38,263 nucleotides of DNA from an uncultured Roseobacter sp. (GTDB lineage: Bacteria > Pseudomonadota > Alphaproteobacteria > Rhodobacterales > Rhodobacteraceae), in assembly GCA_913054455.1 (NCBI GenBank), contig CAJXIL010000018.1, forward strand, positions 1 through 38,263, read 5' to 3'. Position 1 is the stretch's first letter; each line of letters opens with the position of its first letter. The notes under the pieces were generated by a model. That model did not search any database and was not told the origin of the DNA. It worked only from the letters and a program-made list of their open reading frames with translations. Shown one piece after another: positions 17,324 through 26,432 of this stretch. Position numbers and translations under genes: made by a program.

Positions 17324-18022
17324 CTATTGCCCCTCGATTGCTTTGCCAAAGATCACCTGTTGCGCGCGACTATCAGAGCGGTCGCCGCGCCGCGAGGCCT
17401 CCAAGCTACGCCCAGCAATCACGCCGGGGCGGTCCCAAAGCAAGTCCAGCCAGCGCGCCATATGAGGTTTGTCCTCCAGTGACTGTTCCTGACCTTCCCA
17501 GAGGGAGGCCCAGGGCCAGATCGCCATATCGGCAATGGTCATTCTGTCGCCCGCCACATATTCGTTCTGTGCCAATTGCCGGTCTAAAACCCCATAGAGT
17601 CGGGCCACTTCGGCGCGGTAGCGATCCTGGGCATAGGGGATGGGGTCGGGGGCATATTTCAGGAAATGATGGGCCTGGCCGGCCATCGGCCCCAGCCCGC
17701 CCATCTGCCACATCAACCATTGATCCACCACTAGCCGCTGGCGCTCGGTTTCGCCGTAGAACTGCCCCGTCTTATGCGCCAGATATTGCAGAATCGCGCC
17801 GCTCTCAAACAGGGAGACAGGTGCGCCCCCCGGACCATTCGGGTCGGTAATAGCTGGCATGCGGTTGTTGGGCGCGATCCTCAGGAAATCCGGGGCAAAC
17901 TGATCCCCGGCAGAAATGTCAATCAGATTGAGCTCATAGGGCAGCGCCATTTCCTCAAGCGCGATTGAGATTTTCCAACCATTTGGAGTCGGCCAGTAAT
18001 ATAGCGCGATGGGATCCTGCAT
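17324..18022 (-). CDS. Glutathione S-transferase, YfcG/nu-class-like
   Basis: A 232-aa protein with an N-terminal thioredoxin-fold domain (LYYWPTPNGWKISIALEEM; NNRMPAITDP; LFESGAILQYLA) and an all-alpha C-terminal domain (DRMTIADMAIWPW). The TPNGWK start is that of YfcG-type enzymes, which lack the usual catalytic Tyr/Ser, bind two glutathiones and act as disulfide reductases. There is no Cys at the active-site position, consistent with that class. It is monocistronic, facing away from metZ. The substrate is unknown. Confidence 0.92.
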   Translation of the reverse strand: MQDPIALYYWPTPNGWKISIALEEMALPYELNLIDISAGDQFAPDFLRIAPNNRMPAITDPNGPGGAPVSLFESGAILQYLAHKTGQFYGETERQRLVVDQWLMWQMGGLGPMAGQAHHFLKYAPDPIPYAQDRYRAEVARLYGVLDRQLAQNEYVAGDRMTIADMAIWPWASLWEGQEQSLEDKPHMARWLDLLWDRPGVIAGRSLEASRRGDRSDSRAQQVIFGKAIEGQ

Positions 18023-18155
18023 GATCGCCCCTCTGTAAAACCTGTGGGAAACACCCTTTGCGCGATAACAGCATGGGGGCCAAGGTCAAACAAGCCTGCG
18101 ATGAAACGTGATTGATCACAGGCCAGTGATTGCCAGCGAATGACGCCCGAAACTC

Positions 18156-18184
18156 TTGACTGAGCGTTCTAACCGGCGTATCGG
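18156..18184 (+). promoter_or_regulatory. Sigma-70-type promoter for the metZ leader
   Basis: TTGACT (18156-18161), a 17-base spacer and TATCGG (18179-18184) would start RNA about 10 bases before the riboswitch. The -35 and spacing are good and the -10 is weak. Confidence 0.6.
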
Positions 18185-18200
18185 AATGCGCATCAACACC

Positions 18201-18252
18201 GTGGCGATTTGTAACCGGATTGCGGGCCACGTTAAATATCCCGCTAAAGAGG
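18201..18252 (+). ncRNA. SAM-II riboswitch upstream of metZ
   Basis: S-adenosylmethionine aptamer of the SAM-II (metA) class, a compact H-type pseudoknot typical of alphaproteobacterial Met genes. P1 pairs GTGGC (18201-18205) with GCCAC (18226-18230). The pseudoknot pairs GCGGG (18222-18226) with CCCGC (18240-18244). The conserved runs GATTTGTAACCGGATTGC and GTTAAAT, and the tail GCTAAAGAGG (18243-18252), match the class. SAM binding would stabilise the pseudoknot and lower metZ expression. A terminator sits 15 bases downstream. Confidence 0.95.
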
Positions 18253-18267
18253 TCAGGATGTGAAGGA

Positions 18268-18299
18268 CCCCCTTTCGCTTGGCCGAACGGGGGTTTTTT
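18268..18299 (+). terminator. Leader terminator between riboswitch and metZ
   Basis: CCCCC/GGGGG (18268-18272 with 18289-18293), one mismatch, then TTCG/CGAA and a 6-base loop, followed by TTTTTT. It stands before the metZ start, so it most likely forms the off state of the SAM-II switch. Confidence 0.85.
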
Positions 18300-18327
18300 G
18301 TTGCGCGATGAGCGCGGAGGACATGAG

Positions 18328-19518
18328 ATGAGTGAGAACTGGAACAACCGCACCAAGCTGGTGCATGGGGGCACACGCCGTAGCCAGTATAATGAGGTGA
18401 GCGAAGCTATTTTCCTCACTCAAGGGTTTGTTTACGACAGCGCCGAACAGGCAGAGGCCAGGTTCCTTGAGGCCGGCCCGGATGAATTTATCTATGCTCG
18501 CTATGGCAATCCCACTGTGGCGATGTTCGAAGAGCGTATCGCGCTGTTGGAAGGGGCCGAGGATGCTTTTGCAACCGCATCTGGCATGGCGGCTGTTAAC
18601 GGGGCGCTGACCTCGCTACTCAAAGCGGGTGATCATGTCGTTTCAGCCCAGGCGTTGTTTGGTTCCTGTCTCTATATCTTGGAAAATATCCTGACCCGAT
18701 ACGGGGTAGAGGTGACTTTTGTCGATGGCACCGATCTGGATGAGTGGCGCGCGGCGGTGCGGCCCGATACAAAGGCCGTGTTCTTTGAAAGCATGTCAAA
18801 CCCGACCTTAGAGGTCATCGATATCACAGCGGTTGCGGCCATTGCCCATTCGGTCGGCGCAATGGTTGTGGTGGACAATGTCTTCTCCACCCCGGTATTT
18901 TCTAAGGCCATCGAGCAGGGTGCCGATGTGGTGGTCTACTCGGCGACCAAACATATCGACGGTCAGGGCCGGGTGTTGGGCGGCGTGGTGCTGGGCAGCA
19001 AGGACTATATACGGGGCACTCTTGAACCCTACATGAAACACACCGGTGGCTCTCTTAGCCCGTTTAGCGCCTGGACCCTACTCAAGGGACTTGAGACGAT
19101 TGATTTGCGAGTCAAAGCGCAAGCGGAGAGCGCGCTGTTGATTGCGCAGGCCTTTGATGGTCACGCGGCACTGGAACGCACGATCTATCCGGGGCTTGAA
19201 ACCCATGCGCAGCATGCGCTGGTGCAAAGCCAGCTGGGGGGCAAAGGCGGAACGGTCCTGTCGCTTGATCTCAAGGGCGGCAAGGAGGCAGCTTTCCGTT
19301 TCCTCAATGCGCTGACCATTCCGGTGATCTCTAATAACCTTGGCGATGCTAAATCCATCGCCACGCATCCGGCGACCACCACCCATCAGCGCTTGCCTGC
19401 TGAGCAAAAGGCCGCCTTGGGAATTACTCCTGGTCTGGTTCGCTTCTCAGTTGGTCTGGAAGACAGCGATGACCTGATTGCGGATCTCGAACAGGCTCTG
19501 GCAGTCTCCCAAGGCTGA
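18328..19518 (+). CDS. metZ: O-succinylhomoserine sulfhydrylase
   Basis: PLP enzyme of direct sulfhydrylation, making homocysteine from O-succinylhomoserine and sulfide for methionine synthesis. It is 396 aa. The start at ATG 18328 has GGAGG 7 bases upstream and gives the family start NWNNRTKLVHGGTRRSQ. The PLP lysine is Lys208 in SATKHIDGQGRVLGG; the upstream DNVFST and the Tyr/Arg motif YARYGNPTV of the Cys/Met-metabolism fold are present. Placement behind a SAM-II riboswitch supports MetZ over cystathionine enzymes. It is followed by folE2 after 157 bases. Confidence 0.96.
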   Translation: MSENWNNRTKLVHGGTRRSQYNEVSEAIFLTQGFVYDSAEQAEARFLEAGPDEFIYARYGNPTVAMFEERIALLEGAEDAFATASGMAAVNGALTSLLKAGDHVVSAQALFGSCLYILENILTRYGVEVTFVDGTDLDEWRAAVRPDTKAVFFESMSNPTLEVIDITAVAAIAHSVGAMVVVDNVFSTPVFSKAIEQGADVVVYSATKHIDGQGRVLGGVVLGSKDYIRGTLEPYMKHTGGSLSPFSAWTLLKGLETIDLRVKAQAESALLIAQAFDGHAALERTIYPGLETHAQHALVQSQLGGKGGTVLSLDLKGGKEAAFRFLNALTIPVISNNLGDAKSIATHPATTTHQRLPAEQKAALGITPGLVRFSVGLEDSDDLIADLEQALAVSQG

Positions 19519-19675
19519 GACGGGTTCTGGCCTCTGGCCCTCGGTTTGGAGGCTTAAGTCCGATCCGGGGGCAAATCTGACGTATTTGACTGATCCGTTT
19601 TGAGTTTTGGGCCGTATAGGTCTAAACAGTAAAACGCAGCCCTTACAGGGCGGCGCCAACGGAGTGCATTTTGCT

Positions 19676-20779
19676 ATGAATATCCAAACGCGTGATCTGT
19701 CCGAGGCTCCCGATCGTCATGCCGCCGAAACGGCACTGGCGCTGCTGCGGCAATGGGCGGAAGCCGCCGACCCCAGTGAGGTCGCGCAGCTGGACCCAGC
19801 AATTGCACGTCTGTTGCCTGGTCGCGCGCTGGGCAACTACCCGGAGCTATCGCGCGATTACCCAGAGGAATTTGTGTCCGATGCGGCCTACCGGGCTACG
19901 CTGCCAGATCTGCAGAACGGGCCTGCAAGTCTTATTCGCGGCGCCAAGGAACAGATCCAGCACGTGGGCATTTCTAACTTTCGGCTGCCAATCCGGTTTC
20001 ACAGCCGTGATGGGCATGACCAGACCTTAGAGACCAGCATTACCGGTTCAGTCAGCCTGGAGGCGGACAAAAAGGGCATCAACATGTCCCGGATTATGCG
20101 GTCCTTTTACAAACACGCTGAGAAAACCTTTAGTTTTGAGGTGATGGAAGCTGCGCTGAGCGACTACCTCACTGATCTGGAGAGCATGGACGCGCGATTG
20201 CAGATGCGGTTTTCTTTTCCGGTGCGGATTGAAAGCCTGCGCTCCGGTCTGTCTGGCTATCAGTATTACGACATCTCGCTAGAGCTGGTGCAGTCCGAGG
20301 GGCAGCGTCATAAGGTGATTCATCTGGATTATGTCTATTCCTCGACATGCCCCTGTTCGCTGGAGCTGAGTGAACATGCCCGCCAGGCGCGGGGGCAATT
20401 GGCCACGCCGCATTCGCAGCGATCCGTGGCGCGGCTTTCGGTTTCGGTGGACCCCGAAGGCGAATGCCTGTGGTTTGAAGATCTGATTGAGCATTGCCGC
20501 AGGGCAGTGCCGACCGAGACGCAGGTGATGGTCAAGCGGGAGGATGAACAGGCCTTTGCTGAGCTGAACGCCGCCAACCCGATCTTTGTAGAAGACGCAG
20601 CGCGGCTGTTTTGTGAGGCCTTGCAGAATGACGCCCGAATCAAGGATTTCCGCGTTGTTGCCAGCCATCAGGAGAGCCTGCACAGCCATGATGCCATTAG
20701 CATTCTCACCCAAGGTCCACTTTTTGCCAATAAAAGCCTGGACCCACGTTTGTTCTCTACTCTGATCCATCAGGGCTGA
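19676..20779 (+). CDS. folE2: GTP cyclohydrolase I FolE2
   Basis: Type IB GTP cyclohydrolase: GTP to dihydroneopterin triphosphate, first step of folate/pterin synthesis, with relaxed metal need compared with FolE. It is 367 aa from ATG 19676; an upstream in-frame ATG at 19607 has no ribosome site. The family active-site Cys lies in SSTCPCSLELSEHARQ (Cys225/Cys227), and ATPHSQRSVARLSV follows. The late CRRAVPTETQVMVKREDEQA is also typical. GGAG is 11 bases upstream, a little long. In some bacteria folE2 is zinc-regulated; I found no clear Zur box. Confidence 0.94.
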   Translation: MNIQTRDLSEAPDRHAAETALALLRQWAEAADPSEVAQLDPAIARLLPGRALGNYPELSRDYPEEFVSDAAYRATLPDLQNGPASLIRGAKEQIQHVGISNFRLPIRFHSRDGHDQTLETSITGSVSLEADKKGINMSRIMRSFYKHAEKTFSFEVMEAALSDYLTDLESMDARLQMRFSFPVRIESLRSGLSGYQYYDISLELVQSEGQRHKVIHLDYVYSSTCPCSLELSEHARQARGQLATPHSQRSVARLSVSVDPEGECLWFEDLIEHCRRAVPTETQVMVKREDEQAFAELNAANPIFVEDAARLFCEALQNDARIKDFRVVASHQESLHSHDAISILTQGPLFANKSLDPRLFSTLIHQG

Positions 20780-20891
20780 GAAAGGCAGAGACTGCCGATC
20801 GGGGAAGCGGCCCAAAGGCAACAGCTAAAGCGTTGTGTACTGAGCACGACGCGATTGCCGGGCGCGGGCTTTGGCTTGACAGTTTCCACAA

Positions 20892-20925
20892 GGAGGTCCA
20901 ACGCTCACTCTCATGTTGGACCTTC
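20892..20925 (+). promoter_or_regulatory. Hairpin sequestering the trkH ribosome binding site
   Basis: GGAGGTCCAAC (20892-20902) pairs with GTTGGACCTTC (20915-20925): 11 bp with one G-U and a 12-base loop. The Shine-Dalgarno lies wholly in the 5' arm and the ATG (20913-20915) sits at the loop/3'-arm border. SD to ATG is 16 bases in linear RNA, unusually long. Folding would block or reshape initiation. Confidence 0.6.
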
Positions 20926-22361
20926 GACCCGTTGGATATGTGATCGGCCTTCTGGTCGTTATTCTGGGCGCCATGATGGTGTTTCCTTTCCTCGCTGACC
21001 TCATCGAGGGGCGGGGTGCTTGGCCTGTGTTTTTGGAAAGCGGTATTATTACCATGCTAGGTGGGGCGCTTTTGGCGCTGAGCTGTGGCAGCGGTAATCA
21101 TGAGGGGCTGTCGATACAGCAGACCTTTTTGCTGACCACCTTTGTCTGGGTTGCGTTGCCCATTTTTGGCGCTTTGCCTCTGATGCTAGGGGTCACCGAT
21201 CTCAGCTTTACAGACGCGTTTTTTGAAGCCATGTCCGGCCTGACTACGACCGGGTCAACGGTGATCTCAGGGCTGGATGATCTGCCAAAGGGGTTGCTGC
21301 TTTGGCGCGGCATTCTGCAATGGCTCGGCGGTATCGGGATCATTGTTGTCGCCATGGTCTTTCTGCCGGAGCTGCGGGTTGGCGGCATGCAGATCTTTAA
21401 GTCAGAGAGCTTCGACACTTTTGGTAAAATTCTGCCGCGTGCCCAAGCGATCGCAAAGCAGATCGCGCTTATCTACCTCGGCCTGACGCTGACATGTATG
21501 CTGGTCTACCTTGCATTGGGCATGGGCGGGTTTGATGCCCTGGTGCATGCCATGACCACCATGTCTACTGGTGGGTTTTCCAATTATGACGCATCATTTG
21601 GGACCTTTTCGGGGGGCGCTGAATATGCGGCCTCGATTTTTATGATCTGCGCTGCCCTGCCGTTTGTGCGGTACGTGCAGCTGGTAAACGGAAAGGCGAC
21701 GCCGCTGTTTCGTGATAGCCAAATTCGGGCCTTTCTCGCCACTATTCTGGTTCTGGTTCTGATCACTTCGGGCGTCCTGGTCACCGTGTTCCCGCATCAC
21801 CCCGAGCAGGCCGTTCGCGAGGCGCTGTTCAATATCACCTCCATCATCTCTGGCACCGGTTATGCCAGTGTCGACTATATGGAGTGGGGAAGTTTCCTCA
21901 TCATGGTGTTCTTCTTTATCGGCCTGATTGGCGGCTGCGCTGGCTCTACCGCCTGCTCAATCAAGGTTTTTCGCTATCAGCTGCTCTTTGCCTCGATCCG
22001 GGTGCAAATCCAGCGGATCCGCTCGCCCCATGGGATTTTTGTGCCCCGCTTTGAGGGCCGCCCTGTGGGGCCGGACGTGCTGAGTTCGGTGATTTCCTTC
22101 TTCATGTTCTTTATTGTCACAATGGGGATTGTGGCCTGGGCGCTGGCGTTGACAGGGTTGGACTTTGTCACCGCCATATCTGGTGCCGCTACGGCGGTGG
22201 CCAATGTGGGGCCAGGCCTGGGAGATACCATCGGACCAGCCGGGAACTTTTCCTCACTGAATGATGCTGCCAAATGGATCCTGAGCAGTGCCATGCTGAT
22301 CGGGCGACTGGAGCTGATGGCAGTCTATGCCATTCTCACAGTCCGGTTTTGGCGCGCCTGA
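20913..22361 (+). CDS. trkH: TrkH family potassium uptake protein
   Basis: Inner-membrane K+ channel subunit of the Trk system, 482 aa, with ten or more hydrophobic helices and four re-entrant P-loops; selectivity-filter-like segments are visible (AMSGLTTTGSTV at about 108-119, TTMSTGGFSNYD at about 214-225, SGTGYASVD at about 311, and VANVGPGLG near the C-terminus). GCAGSTACSIK at about 342 is also a family mark. The cytoplasmic partner TrkA is not in the window. The ATG is preceded by AGGAGG at an odd 16-base distance within a stable hairpin. It lies between folE2 and lysC on the same strand. Confidence 0.95.
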   Translation: MLDLRPVGYVIGLLVVILGAMMVFPFLADLIEGRGAWPVFLESGIITMLGGALLALSCGSGNHEGLSIQQTFLLTTFVWVALPIFGALPLMLGVTDLSFTDAFFEAMSGLTTTGSTVISGLDDLPKGLLLWRGILQWLGGIGIIVVAMVFLPELRVGGMQIFKSESFDTFGKILPRAQAIAKQIALIYLGLTLTCMLVYLALGMGGFDALVHAMTTMSTGGFSNYDASFGTFSGGAEYAASIFMICAALPFVRYVQLVNGKATPLFRDSQIRAFLATILVLVLITSGVLVTVFPHHPEQAVREALFNITSIISGTGYASVDYMEWGSFLIMVFFFIGLIGGCAGSTACSIKVFRYQLLFASIRVQIQRIRSPHGIFVPRFEGRPVGPDVLSSVISFFMFFIVTMGIVAWALALTGLDFVTAISGAATAVANVGPGLGDTIGPAGNFSSLNDAAKWILSSAMLIGRLELMAVYAILTVRFWRA

Positions 22362-22512
22362 GCACAGGCTTTGCAGGCGACTTGACAGCTGCGGCAGATC
22401 GTCTGCCTGGACTGCATAGGGTGTATCGCTACAATCCCTAGTCTTGCCCTCTAATCCGCTTCCGCCTATGAGGCTGTGATCGGAAACAGCGAGCGCACGG
22501 AGACTTTTGCCC

Positions 22513-23751
22513 ATGCCCGTTCTAGTAATGAAATTCGGTGGCACCTCTGTCGCCAACCTCGACCGGATTCGCCGCGCCGCCAAACGCGTCGGCGTCGAAG
22601 TGGCCAAGGGCTATGACGTCATCGTCATTGTCTCTGCCATGTCCGGTAAGACCAATGAAATGGTTGGCTGGGTCAACGAGACCTCGCCGATGTTTGACGC
22701 CCGTGAATACGACGCGGTGGTCTCTTCTGGCGAAAACGTCACTGCCGGGCTGATGGCTCTGACGCTGCAGGAAATGGATGTGCCCGCGCGCAGCTGGCAG
22801 GGCTGGCAAGTGCCGCTGAAAACCACCAGCGCCCATAGTCAGGCCCGGATCGAAGAGATCCCACCGGAAAACATCAATGCCAAGTTTTCTGAGGGGATGC
22901 GCGTCGCCGTGGTGGCTGGCTTCCAGGGGATCAGCCCCGAGGGTCGTATCACCACATTGGGACGCGGTGGATCTGATACCACGGCTGTGGCCTTTGCTGC
23001 GGCCTTTGATGCCGAACGCTGTGATATCTACACCGATGTAGACGGGGTCTATACCACGGATCCGCGCATCTGTGACAAGGCGCGCAAGCTCGACAAGATC
23101 GCTTTTGAAGAAATGCTGGAACTGGCCTCACTTGGGGCAAAGGTATTGCAGACCCGCTCGGTTGAGCTGGCCATGCGGTATAAGGTGAAACTGCGCGTTC
23201 TCTCTAGCTTTGAAGAACAATCCGACGAGGCCGGAACACTGGTCTGCGACGAGGAGGAAATCATGGAATCCAATGTAGTGGCCGGTGTGGCCTATTCCCG
23301 CGACGAAGCCAAGATGACCCTGATGTCGGTTGCTGACCGTCCTGGCATCGCGGCGATCATCTTTAACGCCCTGTCGGATGGCGGGGTGAACGTTGATATG
23401 ATCGTGCAGAACATCTCGGAAGATGGACGCACGGATATGACCTTCTCTTGCCCGACCGATCAGGTGACCCGTGCCGAGAAGGCGTTGTTGGCGATTAAGG
23501 ACGCAGGCGAGCTGAATTACGCTGAATTGGTGGCCGATGTTGAGGTCGCAAAGGTCTCTGTGGTTGGCATCGGCATGCGCTCACAGTCCGGTGTTGCGGC
23601 CAAGATGTTCAAGGTGCTCTCGGATGAGGGTATTAACATTAAGGTCATTACAACCTCAGAGATAAAAATTTCCGTGCTTGTGGACCGAAAATACATGGAA
23701 CTTGCGGTGCAAGCACTGCATGATGCCTTTGAATTGGATAAAGCAGCCTGA
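22513..23751 (+). CDS. lysC: Aspartate kinase
   Basis: Phosphorylates aspartate, the first step toward Lys, Met, Thr and DAP. It is 412 aa from ATG 22513 (MPVLVMKFGGTSVANLDR); a TTG two codons upstream is possible. The kinase domain shows KFGGTSV, SAMSGKTNEM, TTLGRGGSDTTAVAFA and YTDVDGVYTTDPR. Two C-terminal ACT domains (about 265-335 and 345-405; SVADRPGIAAIIFNALSDGG, SVVGIGMRSQSGVAAKMF) give allosteric control. A monofunctional kinase of this size usually also has an internal start for a regulatory subunit in some bacteria; no strong case is seen here. ptsP follows after 44 bases. Confidence 0.96.
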   Translation: MPVLVMKFGGTSVANLDRIRRAAKRVGVEVAKGYDVIVIVSAMSGKTNEMVGWVNETSPMFDAREYDAVVSSGENVTAGLMALTLQEMDVPARSWQGWQVPLKTTSAHSQARIEEIPPENINAKFSEGMRVAVVAGFQGISPEGRITTLGRGGSDTTAVAFAAAFDAERCDIYTDVDGVYTTDPRICDKARKLDKIAFEEMLELASLGAKVLQTRSVELAMRYKVKLRVLSSFEEQSDEAGTLVCDEEEIMESNVVAGVAYSRDEAKMTLMSVADRPGIAAIIFNALSDGGVNVDMIVQNISEDGRTDMTFSCPTDQVTRAEKALLAIKDAGELNYAELVADVEVAKVSVVGIGMRSQSGVAAKMFKVLSDEGINIKVITTSEIKISVLVDRKYMELAVQALHDAFELDKAA

Positions 23752-23795
23752 TCACCTTGGGCTGCCTGCCACAAAAGAATATGTGAACAGGGCCC

Positions 23796-26036
23796 ATGGT
23801 CGAATCTACTGAATCTGAAAGTCGCAAGCTGCTTGGCCGCCTGCGAGAGGCTATGGCCGGGGAAGACCCTGGCCAGGCCCGCTTGGACAAGATCACTCAT
23901 TTGATCGGTGATAGCATCGGGACTGAGGTTTGCTCGGTCTATCTGTTCCGAGATGATGAGACGCTTGAGCTGTGTGCCAGTGAAGGTTTGAACGTCGAAT
24001 CCGTGCACCAGACACGGATGCGGATCGGTGAAGGCCTGGTGGGGCGTGTGGCCAAGTTTGGCAAGGTGATCAATACACCCGATGCGCCGAACGCCAAGGG
24101 CTTTCGCTATATGCCAGAAACGGGCGAAGAGCGTTTCTCTTCCTTTTTGGGCATACCAATCCAACGCCTTGGCGAAATGCTGGGCGTTTTGGTCGTCCAG
24201 TCCAAAGAGGCGCGCGAGTTTTCCGCCGACGCAGTCTATGCCCTAGAAGTGGTGGCTATGGTCATCGCCGAGATGACCGAGCTGGGCGCCTTCGTGGGGG
24301 AGGAGTCTGGCCTGTCGCCACTGCACCAACAGCCTGTTTTGTTGCCAGGAACCGCGGCGCAGGAAGGCGCTGCTGAGGGCCATGTCTGGCTGCATGAACC
24401 CCGTGTTCTGGTGACTAACCCCATTGCGGATGACCCAGAAAAAGAGCTGGAGCGTCTCACGGAGGCGGTTGAGCAGTTGCGCGTGGGCGTCGATAAGATG
24501 CTTGAGATCTCGCAAAACGGAGACAAAGAGCAGCTACAGGTTCTTGAGGCCTATCGCATGTTTGCCAATTCCAAGGGCTGGATGCGGCGCATGGAGGAAG
24601 ATATCTCCCGTGGCCTAAGCGCCGAAGCCGCAGTAGAGAAAGAACAGTCCCAGGCGCGTGCGCGCCTGTCTCAGGTGCAGGACGCTTATTTGCGGGAGCG
24701 GCTGAGTGATCTGGACGACCTGTCCAATCGTCTGCTGCGTATTCTGACTGGGCAGGGGGCTGAAACGGGCGCTGAGTTGCCGGATGATCCCATTCTGGTC
24801 GCCCGCAATATTGGGCCTGCGGAACTGCTGGAATATGGCCGCAACCTCAGAGGCATCGTGTTGGAGGAGGGCTCGGTTGGCTCCCACGCAGCTATCGTAG
24901 CCCGCGCCTTGGCGATCCCTTTGGTGGTGAATGCCAAACGCATCAGAAATGAGGCCTTGAACGGCGACCACATCATGGTGGACGGGGAGCAGGGCGTGGT
25001 GCATCTGCGTCCTGATGACAGTGTGGTAAGTGCCTTTCGTGACAAGATTGCCATGCTGGCCCAGGCGCAAGAACGCTATGTTTCGATCCGTGACAAGGCT
25101 GCCGTGACGCAGGATGGGCATAGGGTTAATCTGGTGATGAATGCTGGCCTGATGGCCGATCTTCCCTCGCTGGAGAACTCGGGTGCTGAAGGTGTGGGCC
25201 TGTTTCGGACCGAGCTTCAGTTTCTGGTGCGTAACCAGATGCCCCGGCGTTCAGAGCTGGTAACTCTGTATAAACGAGTGTTGGATTCGGCTCAGGGAAA
25301 GAGGGTTGTATTTCGAACTTTGGATATCGGTTCGGACAAAGTTCTTCCCTATATGAAGCCAAATGACGAGCCAAACCCTGCCTTGGGCTGGCGGGCTATT
25401 CGGGTGGGCTTGGACAGGCCTGGGATGATGCGGATGCAGTTGCAGGCGCTGATACGGGCTGCAGAGGGGCGTCCGCTGACTGTGATGTTCCCCTTTGTGG
25501 CGCAGGCGGAAGAGTTCCGCGCAGCGCGCAACGAGGTGAATAAGACGCTAGAGCGAGAGCGTATTCTTGGTCACGCCTTGCCAGAAAGCCTGGAGATCGG
25601 CGCCATGCTAGAAACCCCCTCACTGGCGTTTGCGCCACAGAAGTTCTTTGATGAGGTTGGCTTTATTTCGATTGGTGGCAACGACCTTAAGCAATTCTTC
25701 TTTGCCGCTGACCGCGAGAACGAGCGCGTGCGCAAACGCTATGATAGTCTCAACGTCAGCTTCCTCACCTTTATTGACCAAATCGTAGAGCGCTGTGCTA
25801 CATCCAGCACCCCACTCAGTTTTTGCGGCGAAGATGCGGGACGCCCAATTGAGGCCGCCTGTCTTGCTGCCATGGGATTGCGAACGCTCTCGATGCGACC
25901 AGCTTCAATTGGGCCCGTTAAGTCCCTGTTAATGCGTGTTAACCTGGGTGACTTGCGAAAGGTCATCTTTGAATCGCGGCATCGAGGCGATCAGTCTGTG
26001 CGTGAGGCGGTCATGCGCTACCTGCGCGAGATCTAA
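23796..26036 (+). CDS. ptsP: Phosphoenolpyruvate-protein phosphotransferase PtsP (EI-Ntr)
   Basis: Enzyme I of the nitrogen PTS: takes phosphate from PEP and passes it to NPr and on to EIIA-Ntr. It is 746 aa. An N-terminal GAF domain (about 15-160; VCSVYLFRDDETLELCASEG) senses glutamine or related ligands in other bacteria. The phosphorylated His364 lies in EEGSVGSHAAIVARALAIP. The TIM-barrel PEP domain (about 430-740) has GVGLFRTELQFL and the active-site Cys677 in PLSFCGEDAGRP. The lysC-ptsP order is usual in alphaproteobacteria. It probably shares a transcript with lysC. Confidence 0.96.
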   Translation: MVESTESESRKLLGRLREAMAGEDPGQARLDKITHLIGDSIGTEVCSVYLFRDDETLELCASEGLNVESVHQTRMRIGEGLVGRVAKFGKVINTPDAPNAKGFRYMPETGEERFSSFLGIPIQRLGEMLGVLVVQSKEAREFSADAVYALEVVAMVIAEMTELGAFVGEESGLSPLHQQPVLLPGTAAQEGAAEGHVWLHEPRVLVTNPIADDPEKELERLTEAVEQLRVGVDKMLEISQNGDKEQLQVLEAYRMFANSKGWMRRMEEDISRGLSAEAAVEKEQSQARARLSQVQDAYLRERLSDLDDLSNRLLRILTGQGAETGAELPDDPILVARNIGPAELLEYGRNLRGIVLEEGSVGSHAAIVARALAIPLVVNAKRIRNEALNGDHIMVDGEQGVVHLRPDDSVVSAFRDKIAMLAQAQERYVSIRDKAAVTQDGHRVNLVMNAGLMADLPSLENSGAEGVGLFRTELQFLVRNQMPRRSELVTLYKRVLDSAQGKRVVFRTLDIGSDKVLPYMKPNDEPNPALGWRAIRVGLDRPGMMRMQLQALIRAAEGRPLTVMFPFVAQAEEFRAARNEVNKTLERERILGHALPESLEIGAMLETPSLAFAPQKFFDEVGFISIGGNDLKQFFFAADRENERVRKRYDSLNVSFLTFIDQIVERCATSSTPLSFCGEDAGRPIEAACLAAMGLRTLSMRPASIGPVKSLLMRVNLGDLRKVIFESRHRGDQSVREAVMRYLREI

Positions 26037-26308
26037 GGTCCCTGGGCCCTATCCCAGTACTTTCTTGTCCATTCTGCTTGTCTGCTGCCCTTGTTGGGGC
26101 GCCAGTCGCCTGACCTGTTCCTGCTGAAAATTTCAACTTTTCCGCAGGACGAACGGCCCCAGTCTTGGGATGAGTGCACTTTCCTTCTGGGTTTCGGTTG
26201 TATTATATCGTAAAAACGGACAAAAATGTCGGAAAAATCGTTATTTGTTTATCTATTTTCAACATTTACTACCATTTTTGGAGTTTTCTCTGGGTTGCGA
26301 GGGGGAGG

Positions 26309-26376
26309 ACCGCTTGAAGTGGTGTGGGATCCTCGGGTTTCAGGCTTGTTTTATGGGCTTGAGGCGGTTTTTTTTT
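26309..26376 (+). terminator. Strong terminator 270 bases after ptsP
   Basis: ACCGCTTGAAG (26309-26319) pairs with CTTGAGGCGGT (26358-26368), 10 of 11 positions counting one G-U, followed by nine T (26368-26376). The long 38-base loop can fold further. It lies 273 bases beyond the ptsP stop, so it ends either the lysC-ptsP transcript or a separate short RNA. Confidence 0.6.
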
Positions 26377-26411
26377 AGTTTTTAGGGCAATCCAGAAACT
26401 CTGTGCCCTGC

Positions 26412-26432
26412 TAATCCACAGATTTATCCACA
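26412..26432 (+). promoter_or_regulatory. DnaA-box-like pair beside AT-rich tract
   Basis: TTATCCACA (26424-26432) is a perfect consensus DnaA box, and TAATCCACA (26412-26420) differs at one base, 12 bp apart and in the same direction. An AT-rich tract follows at 26444-26472. TTATCCTGA at 26628 is a weaker third candidate. This could be DnaA-controlled transcription or part of a replication origin; no origin-marker gene is adjacent. Confidence 0.4.

Noticed and set aside
19586..19620. Promoter for folE2 from TTGACT and TATAGG
   Set aside because: The spacer is about 23 bases, too long for sigma-70, and no other -10 fits.
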